Source of the DNA: Thelonectria olida
Lineage: Eukaryota > Ascomycota > Sordariomycetes > Hypocreales > Nectriaceae
Direction: 5' to 3'
Length of the DNA stretch: 64,000 nt
Assembly (NCBI GenBank): GCA_020736575.1
Contig: JAGPYM010000010.1
Location: 186,001-250,000 of the forward strand
The position numbers and the translations under genes were made by a program. A model generated the notes under the pieces. That model had not been told where the DNA came from. It searched no databases and saw nothing but the letters and a program-made list of their open reading frames with translations. How positions within the stretch are numbered: the stretch's first letter is position 1; each line of letters starts with the position of its first letter. This document shows positions 10,866-22,478 of this stretch, in pieces.

Positions 10866-12802
10866 CGACCCGATCAGAGTTTTGATCACGGCTCTGGAGA
10901 AAGATGTCAAGAGGGAAACATGGCTCGCAGAGTTGAGGAGCCTGGGGAAGCCCATGTTTTAAGACCTGTCCCGCGTGGCTTGGATGAGGGGTCTCAACAT
11001 AAATCAAAGGGTGAGATTAAATAAGCTACCTTGGGGCACTCTCAACTTCCCTGCCACTAACTAATAGCATCAAATTTCTAGATGTCTGGGAGACTGTAGT
11101 CGCACAAAGGACCTGGCTTGCAGTTGAAGCCTCCCTCAGCAGCTTGATGCAATTCCTTCTGGCCACACCCTTCGTTTACCCACCTCGTCTGTTAGAGGCA
11201 GTATCGACTGTCACGCACTAGCCAATTCGAGAAACCCCTCGGAGTTGTAAACTCACTGCTTGCAGTCGTGGCTGAAGACTAGATGCGCCGTCAACACAAA
11301 GCCCGCTCCGGTGGTTAGTTTTAGGGATATTGGAAGCTCGTAGGTTGAGCACTCGAGGTGGCTGGAGCGTCTGAGGCAATCTATCTGTCACATTTGACTA
11401 CCTTTTAGTTTTGATGGTACGTATTGAGTGATAGTCATAAGTCGTCCGCCTCGCAGCCCTTGTTGAATTGCCGGTGAGATGTCTTACCCCAATTACCTAT
11501 GGTGGGAAACTGCTTCTACGAAGACAAACAGGGCACCACAGATTCTTTACTTAATAGAACTTCAGAGAGGTACGTTAAAATACCTTCCAAGGCCAACACA
11601 TGGTTAAGGAACCATCATATGTCGACCTTCGGCCGCTGTAGCTGGTCTAGATCAAGCAAGGAACCTAGCTGCCCAAAACACGGAAGATCTGCAGTCTGGA
11701 TCCCAAGGGCTAGCTATTGTGCCGTGAAGCAGTAGTCTCGGAGGGTGTGGGCAGCTTCGTGCCACTCCTGCTCGGGTTAGTTACAGCACCCTCAGAACTT
11801 GTTACGGATTTAGCCTTTCTACATTCACCGACCGCAGTGATTATCCAGATCACCACATTCTTCCATTGGCTGATGTCCTGCTTGGGCGATCTGGACCAAG
11901 CCCTGTACACCCCTTGCAGAGCCTTAAACAGGGGACATTGCATACTATCCAGTCAGCAAAGAGCCAGACGTATCGAGCTCGGCGAATTCGTTCCGAGACA
12001 ATCACAGGCGGGGCCATCTGGGCCCAAAGCTGAAATCACACATATCTAACATCAATTGATCTGCTGGAAGAATGGTGGCGTGTCGCCGGGAGGTTGTTGG
12101 GTCGTGCTGATGGCGAACGCCACAGGCTTCAGCTGCTGCATAGACCGTGGTCGAGGCCAGTAACCTCGCCAATAGATTCTTCGATGGCTGAGACCAATGT
12201 CTCTTACCTGGTCTTATCCTCAAGCCCTCACAAACAGGCTTCTGGAGTGCGCTGCAGCCTGCAATAAAGCGGACTGGTTTGCTTCCTAGGTATTAAGTTC
12301 GCCAATAGACATCGAAACGCCTCAGAAAACAAACAACTTTATCAGAATTACTGATTTTAAGCCTATCTTCTCTAGGAAAAGCCACAACATGATATATTTA
12401 TATTTACTACCGCAAAGGTACTAACTGAAGTGGCTGGGGTGTTAAGGGAGCACCTAGGCATGTAGGTAGCTAGGGATGAAAATAATCCATACCGGCTGGG
12501 TCTACTGATAATTGGCAATGTATCTAGGTAAAAAAGAAATGGAATAGTATTCAAAGTATACCAAAGATGGATAGATGAATGATTTATGTACATCCTCAGA
12601 GAATGCAAATTATATTAACCTCTAAGAAGCGTCATAGAGATATGAAGACTGCTACTTGCCAGAGCAATGACAACGGCAATATTAACTACAACAGCGCCCG
12701 GTAATCCTCTGGAATAAAGAAGCGTGGCATGAAGAATGAAAAATTAATGTGGTGGTAAAGAGTGCCCCATGCCTCATCTTATCGTTGAAAGCGACCAACT
12801 AT
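10866..12802. other. gene-poor interval, 1.9 kb
   Basis: This lies between the Kelch gene start and the 3' end of the GPI-anchored CFEM gene. No coding region with recognisable features was found on either strand. Confidence 0.55.
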
Positions 12803-13777
12803 TTAGAGAAGTCGGAAGGCGGCAATGGCAGCGCCAGCAGCGGCAACGAAGCCGGAGACGGCGATGGAGTTGCCGCCACTAACAATGACGGAAGAGGGAG
12901 TAGAGGTAGTATCGGCACCAGTGCCCGTGGGCTTGGCAACGCCGCTCTGCATTCAGTATTAGTCTCCATGGCCTTGGTTCCTTATCAAGCATCACTTACA
13001 GTGGGAGTGGCAACGACAGAGTCAGACTCGACAGCCTCGGTCTCGTCGCCCGCGGCAGATGAGGTGGTGGCAGGGGCAGAAGTCTCGGCGGAAGTAGAGG
13101 TCTCGGCGACTTCAGTCTCAGGAGGCTCCGTCTCAGTGGGCTTCGTCTCAGAAGCCTTAGAGGTCTCGCCGTGAGTCTCCTCGGCCTGGGTCTCTTCGGG
13201 AGCCTTAGTCGTGGCGGGGGCAGCCTTGCTGGTGGTGGCCGCAGCGGCAGTCGTCTCGGGGGTCTGATATGTTAGCATCAAAGCAATCTTCATCAAGTCG
13301 TGTGGTGGCTTACAGTCTCGTCGGGGACCTGGACGGTGTAACCAAGCTCTATAAACCTTGTCAGTCCATAGGTGTCTTTCTTGTTGAAACCAATTCATCA
13401 TACCAGCGCAGAGATCGACACCAAAGCCAATAGCCTCGTTGGCATCAGCGGAGCTCTTGCAGTCGGAGCGAGCACACTCGACAAAGTAGCCCTGGAGAGA
13501 AGGAATGGCGCAGAAGCACAGATACATGGTGTCGAGCTTGCAGTCTAGAGGGGGGTGCTCGGCAATGACGCCCTGGAAGCAGTCGATCTATCAAAAGATT
13601 ACGAGTCAGTATTCACGTTGCAGTGCGGCGTTTGATCCATCCACCGTCCTTGGCCAAGGTCAATTTGTAGAGAAGTTAGGGGGCACATACGGCGCAGGCG
13701 GGGATGGCAGCAGCTAGGGAAGCCATGTAGACAACGCCAGCGGCAGCAGCGAGCTTGTAGGAGGTGGAGGTCTTCAT
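12803..13777 (-). CDS. GPI-anchored CFEM-domain protein
   Basis: Five exons: 13777-13691, 13587-13404, 13348-13314, 13263-13000 and 12946-12803; 237 residues; all four introns GT-AG (50-103 nt). Signal peptide 1-24. The CFEM domain has eight cysteines at 28, 32, 45, 53, 55, 67, 72 and 89 (spacing 3-12-7-1-11-4-16), starting P-A-C-A, with Asp48 at the position that binds haem iron in characterised Candida CFEM proteins. A Thr/Glu/Ala-rich stalk (about 103-200) follows, then a Ser-Gly-Gly-Asn omega-site region and a hydrophobic Ala-rich tail ending F-R-L-L, which predicts a GPI anchor. Expected location is plasma membrane or cell wall. Known roles of the family are haem/iron uptake, adhesion and host interaction; which applies here is not visible. 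Confidence 0.92.
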
Positions 13778-13932
13778 TGTGCTTGTTGAAAGTATTTGAG
13801 TGCTTGAACGAAAGTAGCAAAGCAAAAGCTAATAGCGAGTGGTAGCTGTAGGGACCTTGTCGAAGATGGAAGCTGCTGGAGAGTTGAAGGCGGTGCTGAA
13901 CGAAAGAACAATAACGAGGTGGACGAGCTGGT

Positions 13933-13938
13933 CTTATA
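13933..13938 (-). promoter_or_regulatory. probable TATA box of the GPI-anchored CFEM gene
   Basis: TATAAG on the minus strand, about 155 bp upstream of the ATG at 13777. Position and context fit; not otherwise proven. Confidence 0.45.
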
Positions 13939-16005
13939 AGTTCTGACTTGTACCCAAGAGCCTCCCCTGAGTTACAGAGCGCAACGAATCCACTCGCCAG
14001 GTTTGGTCCCATCAGGCCAGGAGTTTGTTAGCCTGATATTGAGAAACTCCCAACTGGGCAACTTCCAAGAGTTCCGTGTTAGTCGGCCACCAGCATTGCC
14101 TGCACACATTCGTGGATCCATCTACACACAGCATCACACCCCACGCTTTCGACGGAGCACATCAACCCCTGGTCCCTGGTCCCTGGACCGGAGCAAGGCG
14201 TTTGACCGTGCAGGTAGGAAAGCCATGCAACGGGCAAGGATCTGAGTAGCGTGGTCCACCTCTTGGCGTGCGTGATAATTCTCTCTCGCCGCTCGAACTT
14301 GTAATTTTAGAGTTATCTGATCATCTGATAATTCGCTAGGCCCAGCCAGGACATCTCTTTCCGTTGATCTTGATCATCTATTGGTCCGACGGTAAGATGC
14401 CAACATCCACATTGTGTACCCTCACCTGAGTGACAACGGAAGAGGACTCTCGAGCCATTCGCTTGGCAATCAAAATCTGTGGAGAATATTTGATGGATTC
14501 CCTTGTCAAGCTACGAACTGAGGTCAGATGCTCGCGAGGCATCTCCAGTGGGCGGTAACATTCTGTCGAGCGCATCCAGCCGCATCCCCAAAGGCTGGGG
14601 TCTCTCTGTTTGTCAGCTCCGGTTACTGTTGTACGAGTAGTTCAAATAAGTAAATCTCTTTGTAAAGGTTTGTTCACGACGCAGAGACATCGGTCAGTGG
14701 ATAATCACACGACGTTGATGACCTTTGGGTCTCTAGATAATCAGGCCAACCCAGACACGAGGTCACGAAGAGTCCCAAACAATTACCAGATACTCGATTA
14801 AGGTTCCGCAAGAGCTTCTGACAGGGCGATGGTTCCGCTTCGGAATTCGGAGCCAAATGCAACGGTGGCAGGGGCACAGGGCCAGGGAGCAAGGCCATTC
14901 GGATCACGGTCTGGCCATCCCGGCTTGAGAACAGGCTTATCATCAAGATATCCACACCCTCGGATCAGATCCTGCGAGGAACGGAAAGCCTATTTGCCCA
15001 TCGAGTCCGGTGTGGTGGTATTGCGAAAACACAACCTTCACGGCTGTCGTCCATAGCTCGCCCACACATGTTAGTGGCGATGCATGAATATGCCGGTATT
15101 CACTGGCTTGCAACCACGATGCATCCTATCAGTACTCTAATTCTTGCTTGTTTCTACGCCACCATGATTCAAACTCCTCTCCAAACCAAGGTCCCAGGTG
15201 GAATCGCGCCACGGATGTCGTGCCGAGAAGCGGATCCTGGCGATGGCTCCTTTTAACCTTAACGATTAAAACGGGGGACCTTGGTCTGAGACTTGACAAG
15301 ATGAGTGGTGCATTCTCTCAGCTCTGGCGTGGTTCATCCGATAACATGAGTCCTTCCCGCCTCGATAACCAGCGGAGCGGATTCCCTCTCATCCCAGCTC
15401 TTCGTATTTCGACGCTCTGTCCTATCCCAATCCGTCACCACAAGCATAAGTTCGTCAGGTCACCGATACCCTCTCAAGTCATCCATTCGCCAACTTCCAT
15501 ATGCCGCATGGTCCAGTCTCCATTTACTAGTCAAGTGGCGCCTCAATCCCCCGAACTGTCCAGGTTCTTGAATCTCCCTACCCTGGTCCGGAGCAGGCAA
15601 ATCTGTCCGACTCCGCTTCCGATCTGGGATCAAGCCAGGGGTTTCTTAATTACGCTTGTCCACTACCGACCAGGGCTGGGGAATCCGGTTCCAATGACCA
15701 CTGTCTCCAATCCCGTTCATACACGAGAGAGGAGATGGGAATAAAAGGGAAATGGGTGTTGTCAACTGTAACTAAATCATATCTTCATTATGTCTTCGTC
15801 AATTCTTCATTCTTGCTACTAAGAAGTGGTATTACTTCACAATCTATTTCTAACTTCATCTATGCATCGTGTTGTGTTGGGGCTATCCTTCCAATGCGAC
15901 GGTTGAGGTGAAAGAACGGCTGATTATCGATGAATAGCATCTGGGGGGGACAGGAAAGGCCAAACACCGAAACCCCCACGTGAAGGAAAATCGCAGTCCC
16001 ATTCT
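13939..16005. other. gene-poor interval, 2.1 kb
   Basis: Separates the two CFEM genes. Contains a short ccctggt repeat (14167-14187, two exact copies and one variant). The longest plus-strand open frame (about 15148-15744) has no recognisable domain and low credibility. Confidence 0.5.
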
Positions 16006-16522
16006 TTAAGGAAGAAGGGCAAGAATTCTCATCAAGCCAGCTAAGATCTGCGCCTTGAGCCAAAGATAAATTGCTAGCCTAACGTCCAATATTCTGGCCT
16101 TGTGCTGTGTTCCGGAGGTCTCGGGACTATGACGGGGCCAGATCAACTCATCAAGGGGGAAGCTCGTAGAGAACATGCTTGAACAAGTATCCTTTACCCT
16201 CCTAAGGGCACGCTTCTTATCCATGGCTGTGGGACAGGCGTTGCAAACGCACTGATGGCAGGCAGCGGTTAACATGGGCATCTTGCACATGCAAGCAAAC
16301 GGGTTGGGCGCGGGGCATAGCCTAATAAAAGGCAGTGACACGGTTTTGACGAAACAGGTGGCCTGTTTGAGTGCGTACAGTTAGCCAATGTACGTGGCGG
16401 TTTCACGGAATATCAGATTTGCTGTTGTTGGTCGGGTTATATCTTACAGCGCAATCCGGCAGAGCACGTGCAGCAACGCGGCTGACGGAAACCAGGATCG
16501 TAATAACGGAGTAGACTTTCAT
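16006..16522 (-). CDS. small secreted CFEM-domain protein (two exons)
   Basis: Two exons, 16522-16448 and 16362-16006, joined over an 85-nt GT-AG intron with a branch-like GGCTAACTG; 143 residues. Signal peptide 1-20 then L-P-D-C-A. Cysteines at 24, 28, 41, 49, 51, 63, 68 and 85 have spacing 3-12-7-1-11-4-16, identical to the GPI-anchored CFEM protein at 12803-13777, and the intron falls at the same codon (after P-x-C-A, phase 0). Two extra cysteines (60, 65) occur. The residue aligned with the haem-binding Asp is Pro44, with Asn45 next to it. There is no Ser/Thr stalk or GPI signal, so the product should be soluble. The part after residue about 90 is less CFEM-like and the 3' end could differ. 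The same-strand paralogue lies about 2.2 kb downstream. Confidence 0.75.
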
Positions 16523-18050
16523 GTTGGCGTTGGAGGAACGAGATGCTACTTGTCTGTGATTGCAGAGTGGGCTTGGTAAGAAGAGAGAATGGTTTTCACG
16601 GTGACAATGACCTACGAGGTCTTTCAATACATGCTTATTACCTATGAGACCTGCTTTTTGACCTTTGACATGTGAAAATTTGATACAAAAAGTCAAATAT
16701 CCATGATGCCTCAGAGTTAACATTGCACTTTAACTCCCTACTTCTAAACTTTAGCCATATTGCATTCACTCTGATTCCCAGATTCCTCTTCCCCCCACGG
16801 CAGTCACATAATGAGTCCAAGGAACTATTGGCGGATGCCCAAGTTGAGCGAGTTAACTAGAACTCAAGCTTAGGGACTCAACTCTGACCCGGAAAACCAA
16901 TATGTTCAGATACCTGCTCAAGATCAGAAGAGCTCTGTCCAGTGACCTTAACACCCCCACTTATTCATCGAACCCTTAGAAATCATTCTCGGAAACCCGG
17001 AACGACGATGAGAAAAGATAGTCTAGAGGCGAGCAGTGAAGATCTATTTCTATTTCCCCATGGCTGCTCGGGGGCAATGAACCAATGGCGATCGAGCCAA
17101 AAGAAATGTTGACACCAGAGAATCTGGTAAAGGGATACTAAAGGTCCAACGGAACTTGTTAATGGCAGCATCACTGTTTACCTACTAGGGTACTTACATG
17201 TGTAGATACAGGTAGTCAGGTAAGCTCGAGAGAGAGTCAAATGTTGTAACTTGTTCTGCTTACAAATGACAAGTCGATCTTATCGCCTGTTTTTCATTTA
17301 ATTGTTTTCGGATAACCTTTGTTTCCGTAGCCTTTTTCGTTCCTTTCTCTGTTAGGTTTTCTGTCTTTCGGTCTTACTTCTTCACCAGGTAGGTAGCCGC
17401 TTGAGCTTCAATGTAATCATGTTCCGTTGAGAAGCCTAGCAAGCTCGCGACGGCGTATCTAGATTTCTCCAGTTCCAGGAACCCAGATGTAGCTTTACTT
17501 GGTCCTCCAGGATAGCAACGCAAACAACAGGAATGTCAGCGACAGCGACGTCGAAGAGCAAACATTGGCCATTACCCGCAAATTCAACCAAGCCGGCAAG
17601 CAGCATTGCCAGGAGGGATATCCCAGCGCTGTAGTTGTCGGCACCTAGACGTGGTTCGGCTTCCAGATTCCTGCTTCTAGCGTGATGAGCATCCGACAAC
17701 ACACAAAGACGATGTAATTAATTTCTTCAAGTCCTTCCAAACTCTGGGGAAAATAAGTACCCATGAATGCTCAAACAGGGAATCGATTAATCACAGGAAA
17801 AAAGCCCGTTGTAAAAATCTTCATCTGAGCCCAAATTGCCCGGGCTCTCGGCCCGCACCTCGGCATCCCACCACGTCCGACCTTTGGCATGTCAAAGGTT
17901 TATAATCATCGGCCAGATTACGTTAGCAAAGTTTCGGAACCGGGCTTGTGTCATGACCGATGTAAATGAGCCAAGATATATCTTGTTCACTTTTGCCCAT
18001 CTCTTCTTGCTGCCATCCATCCAATTTACAACTGCCCAATATATCCAAAA
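16523..18050. other. divergent intergenic between the small CFEM gene and the DsbA-like gene
   Basis: No supported gene. One minus-strand frame (about 17436-17702) reads hydrophobic and protein-like but has no recognisable domain, so I do not call it. Confidence 0.5.
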
Positions 18051-18737
18051 ATGACAAAGTTCAAGATTACCGTCACCTCCGACACCGTCTGTCCCTGGTG
18101 CTTCGTCGGCCGCAAACAGCTCCAAGCCGCCGAACAGATCTGGAAGCAGCGCTATCCCGACTCGGCCGACACCTTTGCCGTGAGCTACCAGCCCTACCAG
18201 CTCAATCCCTACCCTCCCTTTGGCCCCGCATCCAGCAGATCGAAGGAGGAGTTCTACCGCGAAAAGTTCGGTGCTGAGCGCGCCAAAATGATGCACGCGC
18301 GAGTCGGCGCCATTGGAGAAGCCGTGGGCATCTCTTTCAAGTTCGGCGGGCAGACGGGATCTTCTAGAGATTCACACCGCTTGGTCCGCTTGTCCAAGAA
18401 GTACGGCAACGAAGTCGAGAACAAGACCATCGACGGCCTGTTCGCATCCTATTTTGAGAAGGAGGGCGACATTACCAACTACGACACGCTCAGGAGTATC
18501 GCCGTTGACGCTGGCATATCCGAGGACGATTTCCAAAGGGCCATTGTGAACAGCGACGAGGGCGGTGCCGAGGTTGACGAGGCTGCAAAGCAGGCGAGGC
18601 TCGGTGGTGTGTCGGGTGTTCCCAATTACGTCGTCCAGGATCAATTTGAACTCCAGGGTGCGAACAATCCCGAGAGCTTCGTGCGAGTGTTTGAGAAGAT
18701 CAAGGCGCGGGAGGCGCAAGCTGGAGCGTCAATTTAG
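18051..18737 (+). CDS. DsbA/FrnE-like thioredoxin-fold oxidoreductase
   Basis: Single-exon, 228-residue protein. The thioredoxin-fold active site C-P-W-C is at residues 14-17 right after the first beta strand, and the cis-proline loop G-V-S-G-V-P (Pro about 191) is near the end, with the helical insertion typical of the DSBA/FrnE group (2-hydroxychromene-2-carboxylate isomerase-like) between them. No signal peptide, so a cytosolic thiol oxidoreductase or isomerase is likely. Length matches the family. Context sheds no light on a partner: it runs plus and ends 53 bp from the 3' end of the PLD-family gene on the other strand. Confidence 0.92.
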   Translation: MTKFKITVTSDTVCPWCFVGRKQLQAAEQIWKQRYPDSADTFAVSYQPYQLNPYPPFGPASSRSKEEFYREKFGAERAKMMHARVGAIGEAVGISFKFGGQTGSSRDSHRLVRLSKKYGNEVENKTIDGLFASYFEKEGDITNYDTLRSIAVDAGISEDDFQRAIVNSDEGGAEVDEAAKQARLGGVSGVPNYVVQDQFELQGANNPESFVRVFEKIKAREAQAGASI

Positions 18738-18790
18738 CGTCGATTCGATGGCGGGGGCTGTCCGGAGGATATCATGTAATTAAATGCCGT

Positions 18791-20233
18791 TCAATCACGC
18801 TCATCACTTGATCGAAAGTACACCTCGGTGCGATTCTCGAGCACTCCGTTCCACAGGCTCTGGCCTTGGAAGCCGGGCACGTAGAATAATAGACCTAGCT
18901 CTTGGCTGGTCCACCAACTCGCCCTGTCCATATTTCCTGAGCCCAAGACCAGGTACTCATCGTCTACTAGAGTCATCTTGAAGTGACTCACCACTGGTTC
19001 ATCTTCTTGGTCGCGCCTTGCGTCCAGGTGCTTATAGAATAGAATCTCCAGGTTTCCGGGACGGACCGGTTGAGACTCTGGATCAGACAAGCGAGTGTGC
19101 TGGAGTAACGCCTTGTATCGCTGGACAAACCGTCGCAGACACCAAGACGTAATTGTGCCCGCAGTGACGAGCTGCTCGATAAGCATCATACCCTTGCTTG
19201 TCCGGATTTGCACATCAACGCCGCGGGCGAGAGCATCGACAAGGGCCTCGACGACAGGCCACGAGGTGACATTTGGAGTGAGGATGGTGATGCGTTGCTG
19301 GGCATTGGCAAAGAGGGTAAGCAATGCAGCATTGAGAGGTGTTATTGGAGGGTTGGTTTGCGATAGGAATGGAAAGAAGCTAAATCTGGGGTTGCGATGA
19401 TGCGAGGATGGGAGAAAGATGGTCGGAACAGGTTCGTTGCTGGGGAAGGTGAGGGATTGGGATGCCGAGGCGGCGTCGGTGTTGTTGGCTCTTGTCGAGT
19501 TATCCGGCTCGCCATAGTGGTTCGGTTGGCCATCAATGGCCGAGTTTCCCGTAGGATGAGACTCGTTTGCAGATGCCCAGACCTTGTCATAGAAAGCAAG
19601 GAGTTGGTTCACTATTCTGCCTTCAACCTCGATACAGCCTTCGAACCACTTTTCCCAACTGACGTTACAACTAGGAACCCAGGCCCTCTTTCCATCAATG
19701 ACGACAAATTTGGGGTGCATGACACTAAGCGGAGTGAAGAAGATACTCTTTACTGTCAACTCTATGCCGCCCTTTTGCAGCGAATCCGCATCTGGCAGAC
19801 CCAACTTGGGCCACTCGGCCGGAGGATAGACGTGTCCATTGCGAGACGCCGTGTGAAAGAGCTTCTGAAACAGACCACTCGAAGAGAAGCCAATGGTAAT
19901 GCGGAGAGGAGAATCCGGTTTAGATCTGGTGCGAGACAGGGCAAGCTGGAGCAGAGCGTCACGGATAGCGTCTCTTGAGGGTGAAGCAGCCCAGTAGCAG
20001 GTGATGAGTAGAACGGAATGCTCGGCGGAAAGAATGGCTGGAACGAGAGCACGTGAGTAGATTGAATGACCTGTGCCTACGTAAAATTTCCTCGGGTGGC
20101 TTGTGGTGATGAGCGAATCGAAGTCGTAAACATGGTGGTTTGGAAAGTCGTTGAGCTGTTCGTCGCGGTGAGATTTGAGCAGGTCTTTCCAAGGCTGGAC
20201 GAATGAGGGTGGGAATGGGGCATCTGAGGCCAT
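18791..20233 (-). CDS. phospholipase D-family protein with two HKD motifs
   Basis: Intronless, 480 residues. Two HxK(x)4D motifs are seen: H173-x-K175-x4-D180 (in H-P-K-F-V-V-I-D) and H417-x-K419-x4-D424, the second followed by G-S-G-N-M-D-R. Each HKD forms half of one active site using a phospho-histidine intermediate, so the enzyme is probably an active phosphodiesterase or phosphatidyltransferase-like hydrolase. Residues about 225-275 are a low-complexity Ser/Asn-rich linker between the two halves. No signal peptide or membrane segment. It belongs to the short PLD-like group without PX/PH domains, so the substrate (lipid or nucleic acid) is open. It is tail-to-tail with the DsbA-like gene and divergent from AP-2 mu. 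Confidence 0.9.
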   Translation of the reverse strand: MASDAPFPPSFVQPWKDLLKSHRDEQLNDFPNHHVYDFDSLITTSHPRKFYVGTGHSIYSRALVPAILSAEHSVLLITCYWAASPSRDAIRDALLQLALSRTRSKPDSPLRITIGFSSSGLFQKLFHTASRNGHVYPPAEWPKLGLPDADSLQKGGIELTVKSIFFTPLSVMHPKFVVIDGKRAWVPSCNVSWEKWFEGCIEVEGRIVNQLLAFYDKVWASANESHPTGNSAIDGQPNHYGEPDNSTRANNTDAASASQSLTFPSNEPVPTIFLPSSHHRNPRFSFFPFLSQTNPPITPLNAALLTLFANAQQRITILTPNVTSWPVVEALVDALARGVDVQIRTSKGMMLIEQLVTAGTITSWCLRRFVQRYKALLQHTRLSDPESQPVRPGNLEILFYKHLDARRDQEDEPVVSHFKMTLVDDEYLVLGSGNMDRASWWTSQELGLLFYVPGFQGQSLWNGVLENRTEVYFRSSDERD

Positions 20234-21053
20234 GGCTGTTGTTTCAAGTACTTCAATAGCAGCAAAAATTGTTATTCATGCCTAAGAATATTGTTGCGAG
20301 CATTCAAAAAGAGCGAATGTTGATGAGAAGCCCGTGTTGGTGAAGGAAGAAGAGCTGGTTGACGCGTGGCCACGATATGCGGTGCTGATGGGACGGCATT
20401 GGCCGACGTCATGAACCAAGCAAGGAGTCACGGGACCAGGCGACAAGAAGATGGTTTAGGCAAGAGGGAAAATGGAGGTTCAGTTCGTACGGTCAATGTT
20501 TATAGAATCTTCGAATTCTTCGGTTAAATCCTATGAGACGCAGGTAATTGCGCTCAATTCTCAGCGTGCTAATCAACGGTCTTGATCCAATTGCTGACCT
20601 GCCTTTAGGTACCTGACATTGAAGCCATGAGGCGCGGCATCCCTAGCGCACCTTGAGTATTTCACAAGAATTCTCGTTGAAAGTAAGCCCATAATCCGTA
20701 CTTCAATGAGCAAATGACAATTGCTTCACAACCATACCATATTATTTTCCATTCTATATCCTGGTGCCATCAGCCCAGTTAGTAATCATGGCTAATATCA
20801 CCTCCCTCTTCTCACCGCCTTGAAGCTCTCCCATCTCCACGGCAGAATTCCCCCACTACCCACACCGCGGTGACCGCACTCCACTCCAGTTCGTTGCGAC
20901 TCCTATTATTCAAGTGGCTCGCGAACGGCTGCACCCTGGTTTCCGTCCGTCTTTCATTGTCCCTTGTACACTTGCGTATTTCCCTTCTCTTGGTCTCCTC
21001 CTCGTTCTTCCTCTCCCCGACTCCCCCAGTGCTTCTGCACTCCCGTCGCGACC
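20234..21053. other. divergent promoter region of the PLD-family and AP-2 mu genes
   Basis: An 820-bp intergenic. The last 200 bp before the AP-2 mu ATG are strongly C/T-rich, as common for fungal core promoters. No further gene seen. Confidence 0.6.
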
Positions 21054-22478
21054 ATGCTGTCAGGCGTCCTCATCTTCAACCAAAAGGGCGAGAACCTCAT
21101 CTTCCGCGCCTTCCGCAACGACTGTCGCCCCCGCCTCGCCGATGTCTTTCGAATCCAAGTCATCTCCAATGCCCAAGTCCGATCGCCTATTCTCACCTTG
21201 GGAAGCACCACCTTCAGTCATGTCAAGCACGAAAACATCTACCTCGTCGCCATCACCAAGAGCAACGCCAACGCCGCCCTAGTCTTCGAGTTCCTCTACC
21301 GCCTGATTCAGCTGGGGAGGGGTTACTTCGGCAAGTTTGACGAAGAGGCTGTGAAGAATAACTTTGTCTTGGTATACGAGCTGCTGGATGGTACTCTCCC
21401 CGCAACTTTTCGCTGAAACCTCGATGCTGACGCTGCAATCTACAGAGATCATCGACTTTGGCTACCCTCAAAACACCGAAACAGACACGCTCAAAATGTA
21501 TATCACCACCGAGGGTGTCAAGTCCGAATCCCGCCGCGAAGACACGTCCAAAATCACCATGCAAGCCACCGGCGCCCTCTCCTGGCGCAAGGCAGACGTC
21601 AAGTACCGTAAGAACGAAGCTTTCGTCGACGTGATTGAAGACATCAACCTCCTCATGTCCGCCACCGGCTCCGTTCTGCGCGCCGACGTTACTGGCCAGA
21701 TCATCATGCGCGCTTACCTCTCCGGCACCCCCGAGTGCAAGTTTGGCCTCAACGACAGGCTCTTGCTAGATAATGACGGTCTGCTCAGCCTTCCTAGTGG
21801 GAATCGCATGGGCTCAAAGGCCACCAAGGCCGCGGCTGGAAGTGTTACCCTCGAGGACTGCCAATTCCATCAGTGTGTCAAGCTGGGCAAGTTTGACAGC
21901 GACCGCATCATCAGCTTCGTTCCCCCTGACGGCGAATTCGAGCTGATGCGATACCGCGCGACCGAGAACGTCAACCTTCCCTTCAAGGTGCACGCCATTG
22001 TCAATGAAGTCGGTCGATCCAAGGTCGAGTACAGCATCGGCGTCAAGGCCAACTTTGGCTCCAAACTGTTCGCCACCAACGTCGTCGTCAAGATCCCCAC
22101 GCCCCTCAACACGGCCAAGATTATTGAGCGCTGCACCCAAGGCAAGGCCAAGTACGAGCCTAGCGAGAACGTTATTGTCTGGAAGATTGGCAGATTCACC
22201 GGCCACAGCGAATACGTTCTCAGCGCCGAGGCCATCTTGACCAGCATGACGAACCAGCGAGCGTGGAGTCGGCCGCCATTGAGCATGAACTTTAGTCTGT
22301 TGATGTTTACGAGCTCGGGCTTATTGGTCCGATATCTAAAGGTGTTTGAGAAGAGTAATTATTCCAGTGTCAAGTGGGTGCGCTACATGACGAGAGCGGG
22401 ATCGTATGAAATAAGGTCAGTTGAGCAGCGCTATGATGTGAGTGTTGTGTCAGTATGCTAATCGTTTGCAGATTTTAA
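21054..22478 (+). CDS. apm4: AP-2 clathrin adaptor complex subunit mu
   Basis: Three exons: 21054-21390, 21446-22415 and 22472-22478; 437 residues, the normal length of mu adaptins. The start M-L-S-G-V-L-I-F is the conserved mu N terminus. Residues 1-140 are the longin-like domain that packs in the adaptor core; the C-terminal two thirds are the mu-homology domain, which in AP-2 binds tyrosine-based cargo signals and phosphoinositides. The last exon is only 7 nt and completes R-F-stop, the usual conserved C terminus after T-R-A-G-S-Y-E-I. Role: recognition of cargo at clathrin-coated pits at the plasma membrane. The lysine-rich and S/T features fit AP-2 rather than AP-1 mu, but discrimination rests on overall resemblance. 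Confidence 0.92.

Noticed and set aside
15148..15744. 198-codon plus-strand open frame between the CFEM genes
   Set aside because: No domain, no signal peptide, Pro/Ser-biased without codon bias; not supported by splice context.
17436..17702. 88-codon minus-strand frame with a hydrophobic stretch
   Set aside because: Reads somewhat protein-like, but there is no recognisable family, no clear start context and no partner exon.
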